Assembly: GCF_016775155.1 (NCBI RefSeq)
Contig: NZ_JAEUGD010000064.1
Location: 133,430-197,429, forward strand
Direction: 5' to 3'
DNA from: Fulvivirga marina
GTDB lineage: Bacteria > Bacteroidota > Bacteroidia > Cytophagales > Cyclobacteriaceae
DNA: 64,000 bases
The notes under the pieces are model-generated. The model had not been told where the DNA came from. It was given only the letters and a program-made list of their open reading frames with translations, and made no database searches. The first letter of the stretch is position 1, and each line of letters begins with the position of its first letter. Of this stretch, positions 55,431 to 63,231 are shown one piece after another. The position numbers and the translations under genes were made by a program.

Positions 55431-56618
55431 CTATATTTCATCCAGAAACTCAACCATTTCAACTTCGTCGTCTCCAATAAAATTGTTTTCCTCTTGAATT
55501 TCATCTGAGTATTCATCCATTTCAACCTCTTCAAAATTGTCTAGCATGTCAAGCTCCACTTGAATGCTATCATAATCTGTATTTATTAGTTTTACTTTAT
55601 CTCTGGTGTCTTTCTCAACTTGTTGTTTAATATGATCAAAGGAATTAACAATCAGAAAAGGATCAGTGTTATTTATCTTATTGAGTACCTCAGTCAACCA
55701 ACCTGTATATTTACCATTAGCATAAATTTCCATTTCCATCAGTTTCGCCCTCTCATATTCGTCTAAAACAATTTTTTGCAAGCTGCCATAGTAATTCCAA
55801 TACAAAGAAAGTGATAATGAATTATAGTTTTTCGCTTTTAATGCTTTATAGGCCTGTTGTTCAGATTCATGATCTCCTAAAATATAGCTAATATGCGCAT
55901 CAAACAACACCTCCGTCCCTTTACGTTCACCTAATTTCATGGCGTTTAAAGTGCTGTAGTCTTCATAGTATTTTTGCAGCATAATTGAATAGCTGCTTTC
56001 AACCTCGCCTTCTATGGCGCTATCTATTTCGCTTATCCAAGGATCGCATCCCCAACAAGGTGGCAATTCAGTATACATCTCAATATCCGTAACTTTTGCA
56101 CTCTTTAGTAAGGCACCAGCCTCTTTTCCCTGCTTTATATTTAACCATTTGGCAAACCCACTTCCAGAAACGCCTTCCTTCGATTGGTTATACAAGCCTT
56201 CAACAAAATGATTTAACACAAACCTCTCAGCATGCTGCTGAGGTCCTACCGCTCCGGCACTGGACCCTGCCTTTACTTCAGACCAAACTCCGTTCTGCTT
56301 CACCCGCCCCGAACCTGCACACCTTCTGCTTTTACCTAAGGACTTACGTACTTCCACTGCCTGTGTTTGGTCAGGGTGTACAGGTTTCTTTTTTAGCATT
56401 TGAATAACCGAAGAGCCTGATGAACCTTGTGAAGGGCTGCTATGACTGCGGCTAACTTCCTGCATATTACTATCAGTAGATCTTTCCGAAGTTATTGAAG
56501 GATTCAAATTGTCTAAAAATTGAACAGTACTGTTAAGTTTATTGCTGTCTAAACTGGTACGGTTTTGAGTTAACCGATTTCCAAGTGTATTTGTAGAGTT
56601 AGATAAATTATCTTTCAT
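55431..56618 (-). CDS. Deaminase-fold toxin candidate with eCIS-type leader
   Basis: A 395-aa protein. Residues 1-75 are Ser/Asn/Gln-rich and disordered, ending GSSGSSVIQMLKKKP, reminiscent of the N-terminal leaders (often ending VIQR or VVQK) of eCIS cargo proteins in Cytophagales. Residues ~85-195 hold the cytidine-deaminase-like motifs: His129-Ala-Glu131 in QQHAERFV and Pro-Cys188-x-x-Cys191 in LPPCWGCDP, the zinc ligands and catalytic Glu of nucleic-acid or nucleotide deaminases. The remaining ~200 residues are helical and very acidic at the end. There is no signal peptide and no adjacent immunity gene. A dispersed palindrome lies 58 bases upstream. Target nucleic acid unknown. Confidence 0.75.
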   Translation of the reverse strand: MKDNLSNSTNTLGNRLTQNRTSLDSNKLNSTVQFLDNLNPSITSERSTDSNMQEVSRSHSSPSQGSSGSSVIQMLKKKPVHPDQTQAVEVRKSLGKSRRCAGSGRVKQNGVWSEVKAGSSAGAVGPQQHAERFVLNHFVEGLYNQSKEGVSGSGFAKWLNIKQGKEAGALLKSAKVTDIEMYTELPPCWGCDPWISEIDSAIEGEVESSYSIMLQKYYEDYSTLNAMKLGERKGTEVLFDAHISYILGDHESEQQAYKALKAKNYNSLSLSLYWNYYGSLQKIVLDEYERAKLMEMEIYANGKYTGWLTEVLNKINNTDPFLIVNSFDHIKQQVEKDTRDKVKLINTDYDSIQVELDMLDNFEEVEMDEYSDEIQEENNFIGDDEVEMVEFLDEI

Positions 56619-56676
56619 CCTTGCTAATATTAGTTCAGGCTATAAGTTCAAATTAGTCGTTATATATAACAAAGTA

Positions 56677-56696
56677 AATACCCAACCTTGGGTATT
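56677..56696 (-). repeat. Dispersed near-palindrome, copy 5
   Basis: On the minus strand it reads AATACCCAAGGTTGGGTATT, a perfect match to the 20-base consensus, followed by TA rather than GA. It lies 58 bases upstream of the deaminase gene start and 24 bases outside the apparent prophage end. Confidence 0.8.
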
Positions 56697-56728
56697 CTTA
56701 CACTAAAAAGACATCATTATGACGGGGG

Positions 56729-56748
56729 TAAAACGAAACGTACATATT
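56729..56748 (+). repeat. Putative transposase end site 1
   Basis: TAAAACGAAACGTACATATT, 9 bases inside the proposed element end. It shares the core ACGAAAnGTACAT with two further sites; a direct repeat of site 2 and inverted to site 3. Confidence 0.6.
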
Positions 56749-56830
56749 AAAAGAAGATTAAAATTAGCGGAAATTTGCGGAAATCTGGAAAATTAGCGGG
56801 ATTTTGGAGCAAAACCGGATTACCACAATG

Positions 56831-56850
56831 CAAAACGAAAAGTACATTTA
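56831..56850 (+). repeat. Putative transposase end site 2
   Basis: CAAAACGAAAAGTACATTTA, in the same direction as site 1, with AAGTACATATTGCGG following as a second half-site. Three such sites within 260 bases at an element end fit the R1-R3 or L1-L3 arrangement known for MuA. Confidence 0.6.
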
Positions 56851-56958
56851 AGTACATATTGCGGTAAAGATAATAGGACACGGTATAACAATCAATACTA
56901 TTTAAATTCTGCTTCTGGTGAATGTATAGTTAATATATGGCATAAAAAAAGGTACTTA

Positions 56959-56978
56959 AATATGTACCTTTCGTTTTG
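56959..56978 (-). repeat. Putative transposase end site 3 (inverted)
   Basis: On the minus strand it reads CAAAACGAAAGGTACATATT, matching sites 1 and 2 in the core. It overlaps a hairpin formed by GGTACTTAAATATGTACC and sits 44 bases from the DUF4468 gene stop. Confidence 0.6.
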
Positions 56979-57021
56979 CGTTAAAGTATCGAACTGGACG
57001 CGTATAACTGGACATGGAAGG

Positions 57022-57510
57022 CTACCATTCTACGGTTTCAGAGGCACTCATATGAGTCTTTAAAGTGGCTATTAGATCCTGCACTTCCTCATCAACTCTT
57101 TCAAACATTTTTTTACTGCCTGGCTTGCCTTTGTACTTCTCAAGTGGTGTGTGTCTACCGTCCGTAATCCAGTCTATTATGAAATGATCTATGGTGTACC
57201 TATAACGCCCGTCTTTAGCCTCTATCGTGACTGTATGGTATACGTCACGACCTACCATTGTGTGAACTACATTAATCACTCCTTTACCTATTAACTTCCT
57301 TTTTTCGGCATCTTCTAGCTGTATGACGGCGTTTGCATCTTTATAGCTGTTAACAAACCACTCTTTAGCCTTTCCGTAAAGCTCCTGAGCGTCTCCTGTG
57401 GCCTCAACTACTTCTTGGTAAGTGTACAGTCCATTCTCTGCCGTTATGGCGTCTTGAGCGGATGTAATAAAGGGGAAAACGGTGATGATAATGGCGAGAA
57501 TTATTTTCAT
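57022..57510 (-). CDS. Secreted DUF4468 (TBP-like fold) protein, prophage cargo
   Basis: A 162-aa protein with a clean signal peptide (ending FITSAQ) and the DUF4468 pattern: LYGKAKEWFVNSYKDANAVI, KRKLIGKGVINVV, YHTVTIEAKDGRYRYTIDHF. The family is a host-type secreted module common in Bacteroidota, with no known enzymatic role. Its place between the early operon and the prophage end suggests a gene acquired by the phage (moron), which could alter the lysogen's envelope. It follows the upstream gene by 28 bases. No phage role is known. Confidence 0.82.
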   Translation of the reverse strand: MKIILAIIITVFPFITSAQDAITAENGLYTYQEVVEATGDAQELYGKAKEWFVNSYKDANAVIQLEDAEKRKLIGKGVINVVHTMVGRDVYHTVTIEAKDGRYRYTIDHFIIDWITDGRHTPLEKYKGKPGSKKMFERVDEEVQDLIATLKTHMSASETVEW

Positions 57511-57538
57511 GCTTGCTTTAACTTAAATGTTTATAGCC

Positions 57539-58144
57539 TTAGATGTCTAGCTTCCCTGGAGATATCCAGACCCTCCGGTCGTTTTGTCTAAAACCTAAGT
57601 TACGTAGATGTGACCAATATTGTGACAATTCCTCAGGAGAAAGTTGCTTTTCAAAGCGTGCGTCATACTCATTGGGAAACTTACTTTTCTCAGGTAGACC
57701 GTTTCTGTTGATGTCTCTAATGTAGTTGTAGTGCCGTATGTAATCGTTGATACTTTTAGCGTATGTTAAAGGAAAGCTATCATTTGAAAAATAGGTGTTT
57801 AACAGTCCTTTAGTTACGACCACCTCTTTAATGTTGGCTTTTTCTTGCTTCTTAGCCGTGTATGTACTACCTCTTTTAGCTTTAAAGTACATACAGAATA
57901 ACTTTAGTTTGTCGTGTGCAGTCTTGGCTTCCATCTCAGTAACTTCAAATACCTCTTTAAGCGCTGTTAAATCGGTCAGATTGAATGGAAACTTAGCACG
58001 GACAATATCCTTTTCTCTGTCTGTTAAAGGTCTCTTAAACTCCCAATTAACAGCACTTAAAATATCGTCTTTAAATAGGATATATGCGGCGCCTTTGAGG
58101 CTACCGGCTTTCCTGGTTGTTATCTTGTAGATGGAAATATTCAT
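57539..58144 (-). CDS. Phage hypothetical protein, 201 aa
   Basis: No family recognised. The N-terminal part (ITTRKAGSLKGAAYILFKDD, ILSAVNWEFKRPLTDREKDI) is a mixed alpha/beta domain, and the C-terminal half is basic and helical (NDYIRHYNYIRDINRNGLPE), ending RRVWISPGKLDI. Basic composition and position suggest DNA- or protein-binding in the early operon. Its start overlaps the upstream gene end by 44 bases. Confidence 0.72.
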   Translation of the reverse strand: MNISIYKITTRKAGSLKGAAYILFKDDILSAVNWEFKRPLTDREKDIVRAKFPFNLTDLTALKEVFEVTEMEAKTAHDKLKLFCMYFKAKRGSTYTAKKQEKANIKEVVVTKGLLNTYFSNDSFPLTYAKSINDYIRHYNYIRDINRNGLPEKSKFPNEYDARFEKQLSPEELSQYWSHLRNLGFRQNDRRVWISPGKLDI

Positions 58145-58352
58145 TATTCATTACTTTTGAATATACTATACTGGCTTTTTCAGGATCTACCGGACGGGAG
58201 TCAACTCGCTTGAGAATGTTGTAATAGTTAATAACCCAGTAGTTTCTGAAAATAAAATCACTGATGTAGTCTTTGTTATGACGCTTCTTAAGGTGGTTAA
58301 TAACATCACGGATCTCACGATCTCTTATTGCTATAGGATTTCGATCCTGCAT
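58101..58352 (-). CDS. Phage hypothetical protein, 83 aa
   Basis: Small, basic, helical protein (IRDREIRDVINHLKKRHNKD) with aromatic-rich middle (ISDFIFRNYWVINYYNIL). It starts at an ATG inside the end of the GemA-like gene (38-base overlap) and overlaps the next gene by 44. No function recognised; context suggests a Mu-type early accessory protein. Confidence 0.65.
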   Translation of the reverse strand: MQDRNPIAIRDREIRDVINHLKKRHNKDYISDFIFRNYWVINYYNILKRVDSRPVDPEKASIVYSKVMNNEYFHLQDNNQESR

Positions 58353-58656
58353 ATTTTAATAAAAATGATTGGTATACCTTTTCAAATTGGCTAACAGCAT
58401 CCACAAGTTCCTTTCCTGTCATTGCTTCTAATCGCTTGCGAATGCTGCACTTTTCTGACTCACACCAGCCAGATACATTTTGCTTATTAATCTCATGTGC
58501 TGGTAGATCCTTCTGAGACTGATTACGTGGTTGATCATAACCCATCTGATATCCAAGGTATAGGAGCTTCTTACGCATGCGATTGTTTTGAGAAGAAAAA
58601 TACCTCCTTTCGGAGGTATTAGACTTATTTGATTGTTGTAACTTGCTCCGGCTCAT
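58315..58656 (-). CDS. GemA/gp16-like phage regulatory protein (tentative)
   Basis: From ATG 58656 (a TTG at 58665 is less likely) the protein has 113 aa. The first ~30 residues are Ser/Asn-rich; then RMRKKLLYLGYQMGYD, a loop, and ELVDAVSQFEKVYQSFLLKY resemble the short helical proteins found at the equivalent place in Bacteroidota Mu-like phages (GemA/gp16 type: wing-like KLL...LG then LV.QFE..Y). The similarity is by pattern only. In Mu, GemA/Mor-side proteins modulate host gene expression and supercoiling. Confidence is moderate for being a gene, low for the name. Confidence 0.55.
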   Translation of the reverse strand: MSRSKLQQSNKSNTSERRYFSSQNNRMRKKLLYLGYQMGYDQPRNQSQKDLPAHEINKQNVSGWCESEKCSIRKRLEAMTGKELVDAVSQFEKVYQSFLLKYAGSKSYSNKRS

Positions 58657-58975
58657 TTTTCTCAAGGTTTGGGATTAACATATCTATCATTATCCTGGTC
58701 ATCCGTTTGCGTGTTCTGTACGCTGCTGGATAGCCTTTGCCTAAATAGCTGTGTTTGACATGGTCTACAAGGACAACTCTTCTCTTAATGCTTCCACGCT
58801 TCTCTGAGCAGGTAATGATTACTTCATCACTATCTCTTTCTAAAGCCTTCTTTGATAGTTCAGTGTCAGTCTCTATCATTATTGAGTTTATCTTGCCATC
58901 CTTAGCAAGATCATAGACATTTTCATCTACTGAGATTGTTAGATTGTTGTTCTTTTCTTTCATAGTACATATCAT
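58625..58975 (-). CDS. Phage hypothetical protein, 116 aa
   Basis: Starts at ATG 58975 (TAATG overlap with the upstream stop; ATG 58963 is an alternative). It has a beta-rich N-terminal half (NNNLTISVDENVYDLAKDGK, ETDTELSKKALERDSDEVII) and a basic C-terminal half (KRGSIKRRVVLVDHVKHSYL, YRTRKRMTRIMIDM). No family recognised. Its basic tail fits nucleic-acid binding. Confidence 0.7.
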   Translation of the reverse strand: MICTMKEKNNNLTISVDENVYDLAKDGKINSIMIETDTELSKKALERDSDEVIITCSEKRGSIKRRVVLVDHVKHSYLGKGYPAAYRTRKRMTRIMIDMLIPNLEKNEPEQVTTIK

Positions 58976-59256
58976 TAAAATTTGGTTAAATTGAATAATG
59001 TTTCTGTAATTACTTGTTCATCAAATGAGGGATCACTCTTAACTTTTAATGATTCTGACTCTCCCCAACACTTTACCATAGGGTACCCGTTGATGGATAC
59101 TTTACAAAAACCTGCGCTATGCACTTCATAAGCATCCTCTTTCACATGCTCAGCGGCAATACCTGCGTGAACAAGCATTCCATTAAAGACACATGCTTTA
59201 TACCAATACATTTTTGCTGTGCCTATTCTGAATATTATGTATTTAAGATCATTCAT
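58975..59256 (-). CDS. Phage hypothetical protein, 93 aa
   Basis: Uses the ATG at 59256, 10 bases after the upstream stop; a GTG at 59286 would add 10 residues. A mostly beta protein with several aromatic residues and two cysteines (NDLKYIIFRIGTAKMYWYKA, GFCKVSINGYPMVKCWG). No function recognised. Stop overlaps the next start as TAATG. Confidence 0.65.
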   Translation of the reverse strand: MNDLKYIIFRIGTAKMYWYKACVFNGMLVHAGIAAEHVKEDAYEVHSAGFCKVSINGYPMVKCWGESESLKVKSDPSFDEQVITETLFNLTKF

Positions 59257-59266
59257 TTTATACAGG

Positions 59267-59494
59267 TTAAAGTTGCATTGGATCACCCCTTAGATCATCG
59301 TCACAAAACTCACTTGAAGGTGTTTTTGCATATAGCATAAGTGCGTTTGCCAATTGAATAGCTTCATCACTATTTAAATCAAAGAAGGTATCATCACCAT
59401 CATTTTCTATTTGAAGCTGAATGGTTGTCCCTCCAACTAGTACAAGTCGGTAATTGTCTTCTTCTACTATTACAGTTTTGTTTTTCAATGGCAT
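59267..59494 (-). CDS. Phage hypothetical protein, 75 aa
   Basis: Small acidic protein (MPLKNKTVIVEEDNYRLVLV, IENDGDDTFFDLNSDEAIQL, SSEFCDDDLRGDPMQL). The start ATG lies two bases after the DUF3164 gene stop. No family recognised. Confidence 0.65.
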   Translation of the reverse strand: MPLKNKTVIVEEDNYRLVLVGGTTIQLQIENDGDDTFFDLNSDEAIQLANALMLYAKTPSSEFCDDDLRGDPMQL

Positions 59495-59496
59495 AA

Positions 59497-60147
59497 TCAA
59501 AAATTTATACTTGCAAAATTCAGGTTAATAAGCTCCCACTGCCCCTTATCATTGCGCTGGTAGAAGTTTATGTACCTGGTTGTTTCCTTTGGGTTGTATG
59601 ACTCCTTAAACAGCTTTATTGCTTCTCTCCAGTCCTCATCATCAAAGTCGTTTTCCATGTTCCATAGCTTCATTATCAGCTTATCATCAAAATCTCCACT
59701 GTGGGTTCTCTCAAGGAGTTGTAGTACTAGCTTATAGGTTTCCTTGGCGCGTACTTTAACAAACCTTTCAAGGAAGCTCTTTAGCTTTTGTTCTGCCATA
59801 TCAGCACGTTCATCGAATCCTTTACGAGTCTGACTGCTGTATTTGATCTTTAGTGTACCTTCAGCATTCTCAATGCTAAAGCCTCCTTTACTGTTGGGCT
59901 TAATATCTCCATACTGCTTCATAACCTCGTAAAACTGATCCATCTTATTGAATGCATCCCGCTTGAAATGTTTGATTTCAATGCTAATTTCTACAGCCTC
60001 CTTTGTAAGATCCTTGATCAAGTTTTCTCTGTCTTGTTCATATTTCTTGCGGCGGGCCTCCTCTTTTCTCTGCTTGGTTTTTCTGCGCTTCTCCAGGAGC
60101 TGCTCAAGCTGATCGTCTGTTAACTGGTCTAATTCTTCTGTTGTCAT
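59497..60147 (-). CDS. DUF3164-family phage protein
   Basis: A 216-aa protein. The N-terminal ~45 residues are a highly charged coiled coil (EELDQLTDDQLEQLLEKRRK), followed by the DUF3164 core with KGGFSIENAEGTLKIKYSSQ, FDERADMAEQKLKSFLERFV and a C-terminal YINFYQRNDKGQWELINLNF. DUF3164 is a marker of the early region of Mu-like phages. Its function is unknown. It is well placed and confirms the element type. Confidence 0.85.
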   Translation of the reverse strand: MTTEELDQLTDDQLEQLLEKRRKTKQRKEEARRKKYEQDRENLIKDLTKEAVEISIEIKHFKRDAFNKMDQFYEVMKQYGDIKPNSKGGFSIENAEGTLKIKYSSQTRKGFDERADMAEQKLKSFLERFVKVRAKETYKLVLQLLERTHSGDFDDKLIMKLWNMENDFDDEDWREAIKLFKESYNPKETTRYINFYQRNDKGQWELINLNFASINF

Positions 60148-60187
60148 TTTAAAGAGTATTTAATTGCTTGTTAAACTTTTGGTTTTG

Positions 60188-60613
60188 CTAGAGATATTTG
60201 ATTAATCGGTGAGCACTGGCACTCATCACCGCTGAATTGATATGTACATTATCATGGCTAACCAAGTGGTATAACCTGTAGTAGTTAGCCAGATCGCCTT
60301 TGCTATACATGGCCCATAGATTACCATATCTAGGATCTTCGATGGCACATAAACCTACCCCTAGATCCTTTCTTATCTTTGACATGAATATCATATCAAC
60401 ACGGTTCCATTCCATACGCCACCACGCCCAAAACTCTGAGGTTTGTGGTAGGTGCTGCATGCCATAATCATCCACCTGCATTACATTTTTCAGGTAGCTA
60501 TATGCTGATTCAAATGTCATGGTGAAGAGCTCTTCAACAGAGAGGCCGGTGAGCATTGACACCTTAGCCCTGTTTATATTATGTAACTGCCTTACTTTAT
60601 CTGCTTGATTCAT
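60188..60613 (-). CDS. Phage hypothetical protein, 141 aa
   Basis: Uses ATG 60613 (MNQADKVRQLHNINRAKVSM); the longer frame reaches into the ATPase gene. It has a Leu-rich helix, a tryptophan-rich segment (FWAWWRMEWNRVDMIFM) and a His-rich end (RLYHLVSHDNVHINS). No family recognised. It overlaps the upstream ATPase gene's end by 4 bases. Confidence 0.68.
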   Translation of the reverse strand: MNQADKVRQLHNINRAKVSMLTGLSVEELFTMTFESAYSYLKNVMQVDDYGMQHLPQTSEFWAWWRMEWNRVDMIFMSKIRKDLGVGLCAIEDPRYGNLWAMYSKGDLANYYRLYHLVSHDNVHINSAVMSASAHRLIKYL

Positions 60614-61239
60614 GATAGTGACATTTGTAATTGAGTGCTCATTCTGCTTCGCTGATCCCATATGATAAAGGGCTTGTTACCTCCGAAACGACTACGTATG
60701 GCCGCTTTAAAGTCCTTCACACTGACCTTAATATCACAGCAGTACTTAATCTTTTTGGCGTGGGTGTCCATCGGATCATTCCAGCAGGTTATTATTATCG
60801 CCTTGTGAGGAAATCGCTCATGTAGCTGCTTAAACTGATCAAATGTTAGCTTCATATAATCAAGGCTGTCTATTATTAGAACCCTGCCAGAATTGGGCTT
60901 TTGTACCTTCTTGAAATATGGTTCAAAAACCTTTTGAGACTTTTCTGCTAGCATAAACTTGCTTCCCTTGATCTCATACATTTTATTGCGCTTGTATGCT
61001 ATCTGGAATGTGGATGACTTGCCTTGTTCAGTACTATTGAAGTTTACTTTTCCGTAGTGAGTTGCCAGCATCTTTGCAAGCTTCATTACATATTCAGTTT
61101 TCCCGTGACCGCTTGGGCCTTCTATGAGCATTCTAAAGTTTTCGCAGACAGTGCCTAAATGGTCAGCCCATTCCTGTGGCATTTCAAGCTCATCAAACTT
61201 CCAGTTCATTATATCGCTCTTTCCGTAGTTCTTAGCCAT
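60610..61239 (-). CDS. Second P-loop ATPase of the early operon, 209 aa
   Basis: Starts at ATG 61239 (MAKNYGKSDIMNWKFDELEM). Walker A is LIEGPSGHGKTEYVMKLAKM (residues 39-58), Walker B is RVLIIDSLDYMKL, and a sensor-like ITCWNDP follows. The small size and lack of AAA+ lid place it near RecA/DnaC-type NTPases. Mu itself has only MuB as ATPase, so this one is extra; a helicase-loader-like or packaging-independent role is possible (inference). The start follows the upstream stop by 5 bases. Confidence 0.8.
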   Translation of the reverse strand: MAKNYGKSDIMNWKFDELEMPQEWADHLGTVCENFRMLIEGPSGHGKTEYVMKLAKMLATHYGKVNFNSTEQGKSSTFQIAYKRNKMYEIKGSKFMLAEKSQKVFEPYFKKVQKPNSGRVLIIDSLDYMKLTFDQFKQLHERFPHKAIIITCWNDPMDTHAKKIKYCCDIKVSVKDFKAAIRSRFGGNKPFIIWDQRSRMSTQLQMSLS

Positions 61240-61244
61240 GACTT

Positions 61245-61616
61245 TCAACTTAATTTTTGGTGGAGTTCGTACATGAATTTGTTTATAACTGGATGGCAGT
61301 AGACAACTTCACTAAAGAGTTGGCTGCATTCCCAGAAACATATTGCCTGAGCTGGTGTCCAGGTCATTTTATAAATGTCCTTGATCATGTCCAGGTCTGT
61401 GTAATATTTGGTGTATACCTCTCTTAATAAATACACTTTCTGCATCAGGTTTGAGTTTGATAGCGTAAGTGGCTTTTGCCCGCCTCGATGTAAAAGTTCA
61501 CCACTTATTCTTTCAACCAGCCTTGTTATAATTGGCTTAATTAATTCTGCTTGATTTCTACTGAGAGATATTTGTACACTTCCTTTTGAGTTGATTTTGA
61601 CTGTAGAACTACTCAT
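61245..61616 (-). CDS. Phage hypothetical protein, 123 aa
   Basis: Starts ATGAGTAG, overlapping the upstream stop. N-terminus MSSSTVKINSKGSVQISL is beta-like, followed by helices (KPIITRLVERISGELLHRGG, LMQKVYLLREVYTKYYTDLD) and a segment with Trp and Cys (MTWTPAQAICFWECSQLF). No family recognised. Confidence 0.7.
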   Translation of the reverse strand: MSSSTVKINSKGSVQISLSRNQAELIKPIITRLVERISGELLHRGGQKPLTLSNSNLMQKVYLLREVYTKYYTDLDMIKDIYKMTWTPAQAICFWECSQLFSEVVYCHPVINKFMYELHQKLS

Positions 61617-62250
61617 TATTCAACTCCTTTCTAAGCCTATTGATCTTACTGTCAATTTCTCCCTTTATTCCTTCCAGTTCCACCCATTCTCCTGGAGAGC
61701 ACCTAGAAATGGCCTTGCTTATTACATCACGTCTCCTGATTAAAAAATCAAGTTCCTCCTTTCTTAAATGTGTGAGTTTTCTATTAAGCTCTCTAAGCCA
61801 GTCAATTTTCTCCTGGACAATGTGCTTTGTAAAGTAAGGAGGGCCGTACTTAGCTTTTAGTTTATCAAGCTCCTCTGTCAATTGTACAATCTCAGTAATT
61901 GTTTCACCTATCAAGTCAGCACGCCTATCGGCTGTCATGATCTCTTGGTCATTGTTTTCCAGCACGCCATCAATATCCTGAGATTTGACTTGTTCTATTC
62001 TCTCTCGTATACTGAAAATCCTGCCATCAGCCTCTGAGATATAAAGTTCAAGTAGCCCTTTGCGCTCCTCCATGATGATGGTTTGGCGTGTTTTTACTCG
62101 ACCTGGAAAATCATCCCTATTGATTTTCTCTAAGTCTCGGTTAAGCTTAATCCATTCCTGATCCCACATTTTTCTGTGGACTTCTAATGCAGCCTTATAG
62201 CTTTCATCATTCTTAACCATTTCTGTCAATTCCCATACATTAATAGCCAT
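61609..62250 (-). CDS. Coiled-coil phage protein, 213 aa
   Basis: The start ATG overlaps the MuB-like gene stop (TAATG). Nearly the whole protein is a charged long-helix coiled coil (KLNRDLEKINRDDFPGRVKT, ADLIGETITEIVQLTEELDK, RLRKELNNE). No enzymatic motif. It may bridge transposition proteins, but no equivalent in Mu is clear. Confidence 0.75.
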   Translation of the reverse strand: MAINVWELTEMVKNDESYKAALEVHRKMWDQEWIKLNRDLEKINRDDFPGRVKTRQTIIMEERKGLLELYISEADGRIFSIRERIEQVKSQDIDGVLENNDQEIMTADRRADLIGETITEIVQLTEELDKLKAKYGPPYFTKHIVQEKIDWLRELNRKLTHLRKEELDFLIRRRDVISKAISRCSPGEWVELEGIKGEIDSKINRLRKELNNE

Positions 62251-63179
62251 TAGTAATCGAGGTTAAATAGATCAATGATATCTTTTCCGTTGAGTTGTTC
62301 GCCACAGTTGCGAATGTTTTCCAGGATAACCTGAACATACTGACTAAGCATGTCATAATCGAAAATGTATTTTGCCAACACATTAATAGCTGTCGTGTCA
62401 GTAATTCCAGAGGTTTTACATATCTCTTTGATCTCCTCCTTACTTATCTCCTTTAATTCTACCCTGTTAGGGAAGAACCTGCGCCTCAGTTGTGGGAATC
62501 CTGGCTTTGCTCTATCAGCCATAGTATTTATCTTGCTGATCAGGTTCATCCCTGATAATATCATTCCGCATTTGCGATCAGTGAAGTCTGCTATTTCTTT
62601 AACCAGGTCAAATAGGTTGTTTTTAAGGTACTCAGCTTCATCTATAATGATTAGATACCCATTTACGCTCGTTACTTTTCTCTGGATTGCTAACATTTTT
62701 GACCTATTGCCACGCAATTGATCTTTTATGAGAAGCTTCTTACAGATCTCTTCAAGCATATCTTTAGCGCTCATTGTCCTGGTTACTTTGATGTATAGAA
62801 CTTTATCATTATGTAAGGCGTATCTCTCAAGAGAGTATGTTTTTCCTAGCCCTGTGTCCGCCTCCAGGAGTATTCTTTGCCTTTTGCTCTGGGCACTTTG
62901 GCAGACCGTTTGAACTAACAAGTAATTTTTGGTATCCCAGTGTAGTTCTGTATCGAATCTTAGTCCTAAAAAGTCTGATAGTGTATTAAACACCTTGTCA
63001 GGTATAGGGCTGTTTTTCCCTTCTCCTGTACTCATGGAATACTCTCCATTTCTTATGCGCGATATATAGGCTGAGACTACTCCAGACTGTTGAGAAAGCT
63101 TGTTTGCAGATCTCTCTTCTGAGAAATCAATCCATTCGATGACTGATTCGGTGATTTTTTGTTTGTGTTGTAAATTCAT
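62250..63179 (-). CDS. MuB-like AAA ATPase (transposition target selector)
   Basis: The 309-aa protein has an N-terminal helix-turn-helix domain (~8-50, SANKLSQQSGVVSAYISRIR), as in MuB and TnsC-like regulators, then an AAA domain: Walker A LLEADTGLGKTYSLERYAL (Gly110 to Thr114), Walker B YLIIIDEAEYL (Asp180, Glu181), and an arginine-rich end (PQLRRRFFPNRVELKEI). MuB binds DNA as an ATP-dependent filament and delivers target DNA to the MuA transposase (family knowledge). It stands one small gene away from the transposase end, as in Mu. Confidence is high for the family. Confidence 0.9.
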   Translation of the reverse strand: MNLQHKQKITESVIEWIDFSEERSANKLSQQSGVVSAYISRIRNGEYSMSTGEGKNSPIPDKVFNTLSDFLGLRFDTELHWDTKNYLLVQTVCQSAQSKRQRILLEADTGLGKTYSLERYALHNDKVLYIKVTRTMSAKDMLEEICKKLLIKDQLRGNRSKMLAIQRKVTSVNGYLIIIDEAEYLKNNLFDLVKEIADFTDRKCGMILSGMNLISKINTMADRAKPGFPQLRRRFFPNRVELKEISKEEIKEICKTSGITDTTAINVLAKYIFDYDMLSQYVQVILENIRNCGEQLNGKDIIDLFNLDY

Positions 63180-63231
63180 AATTTTAATTCACGTTTAAAT
63201 TATAGTTAAGGCCTCTTGAGAGTTGGCGCGA

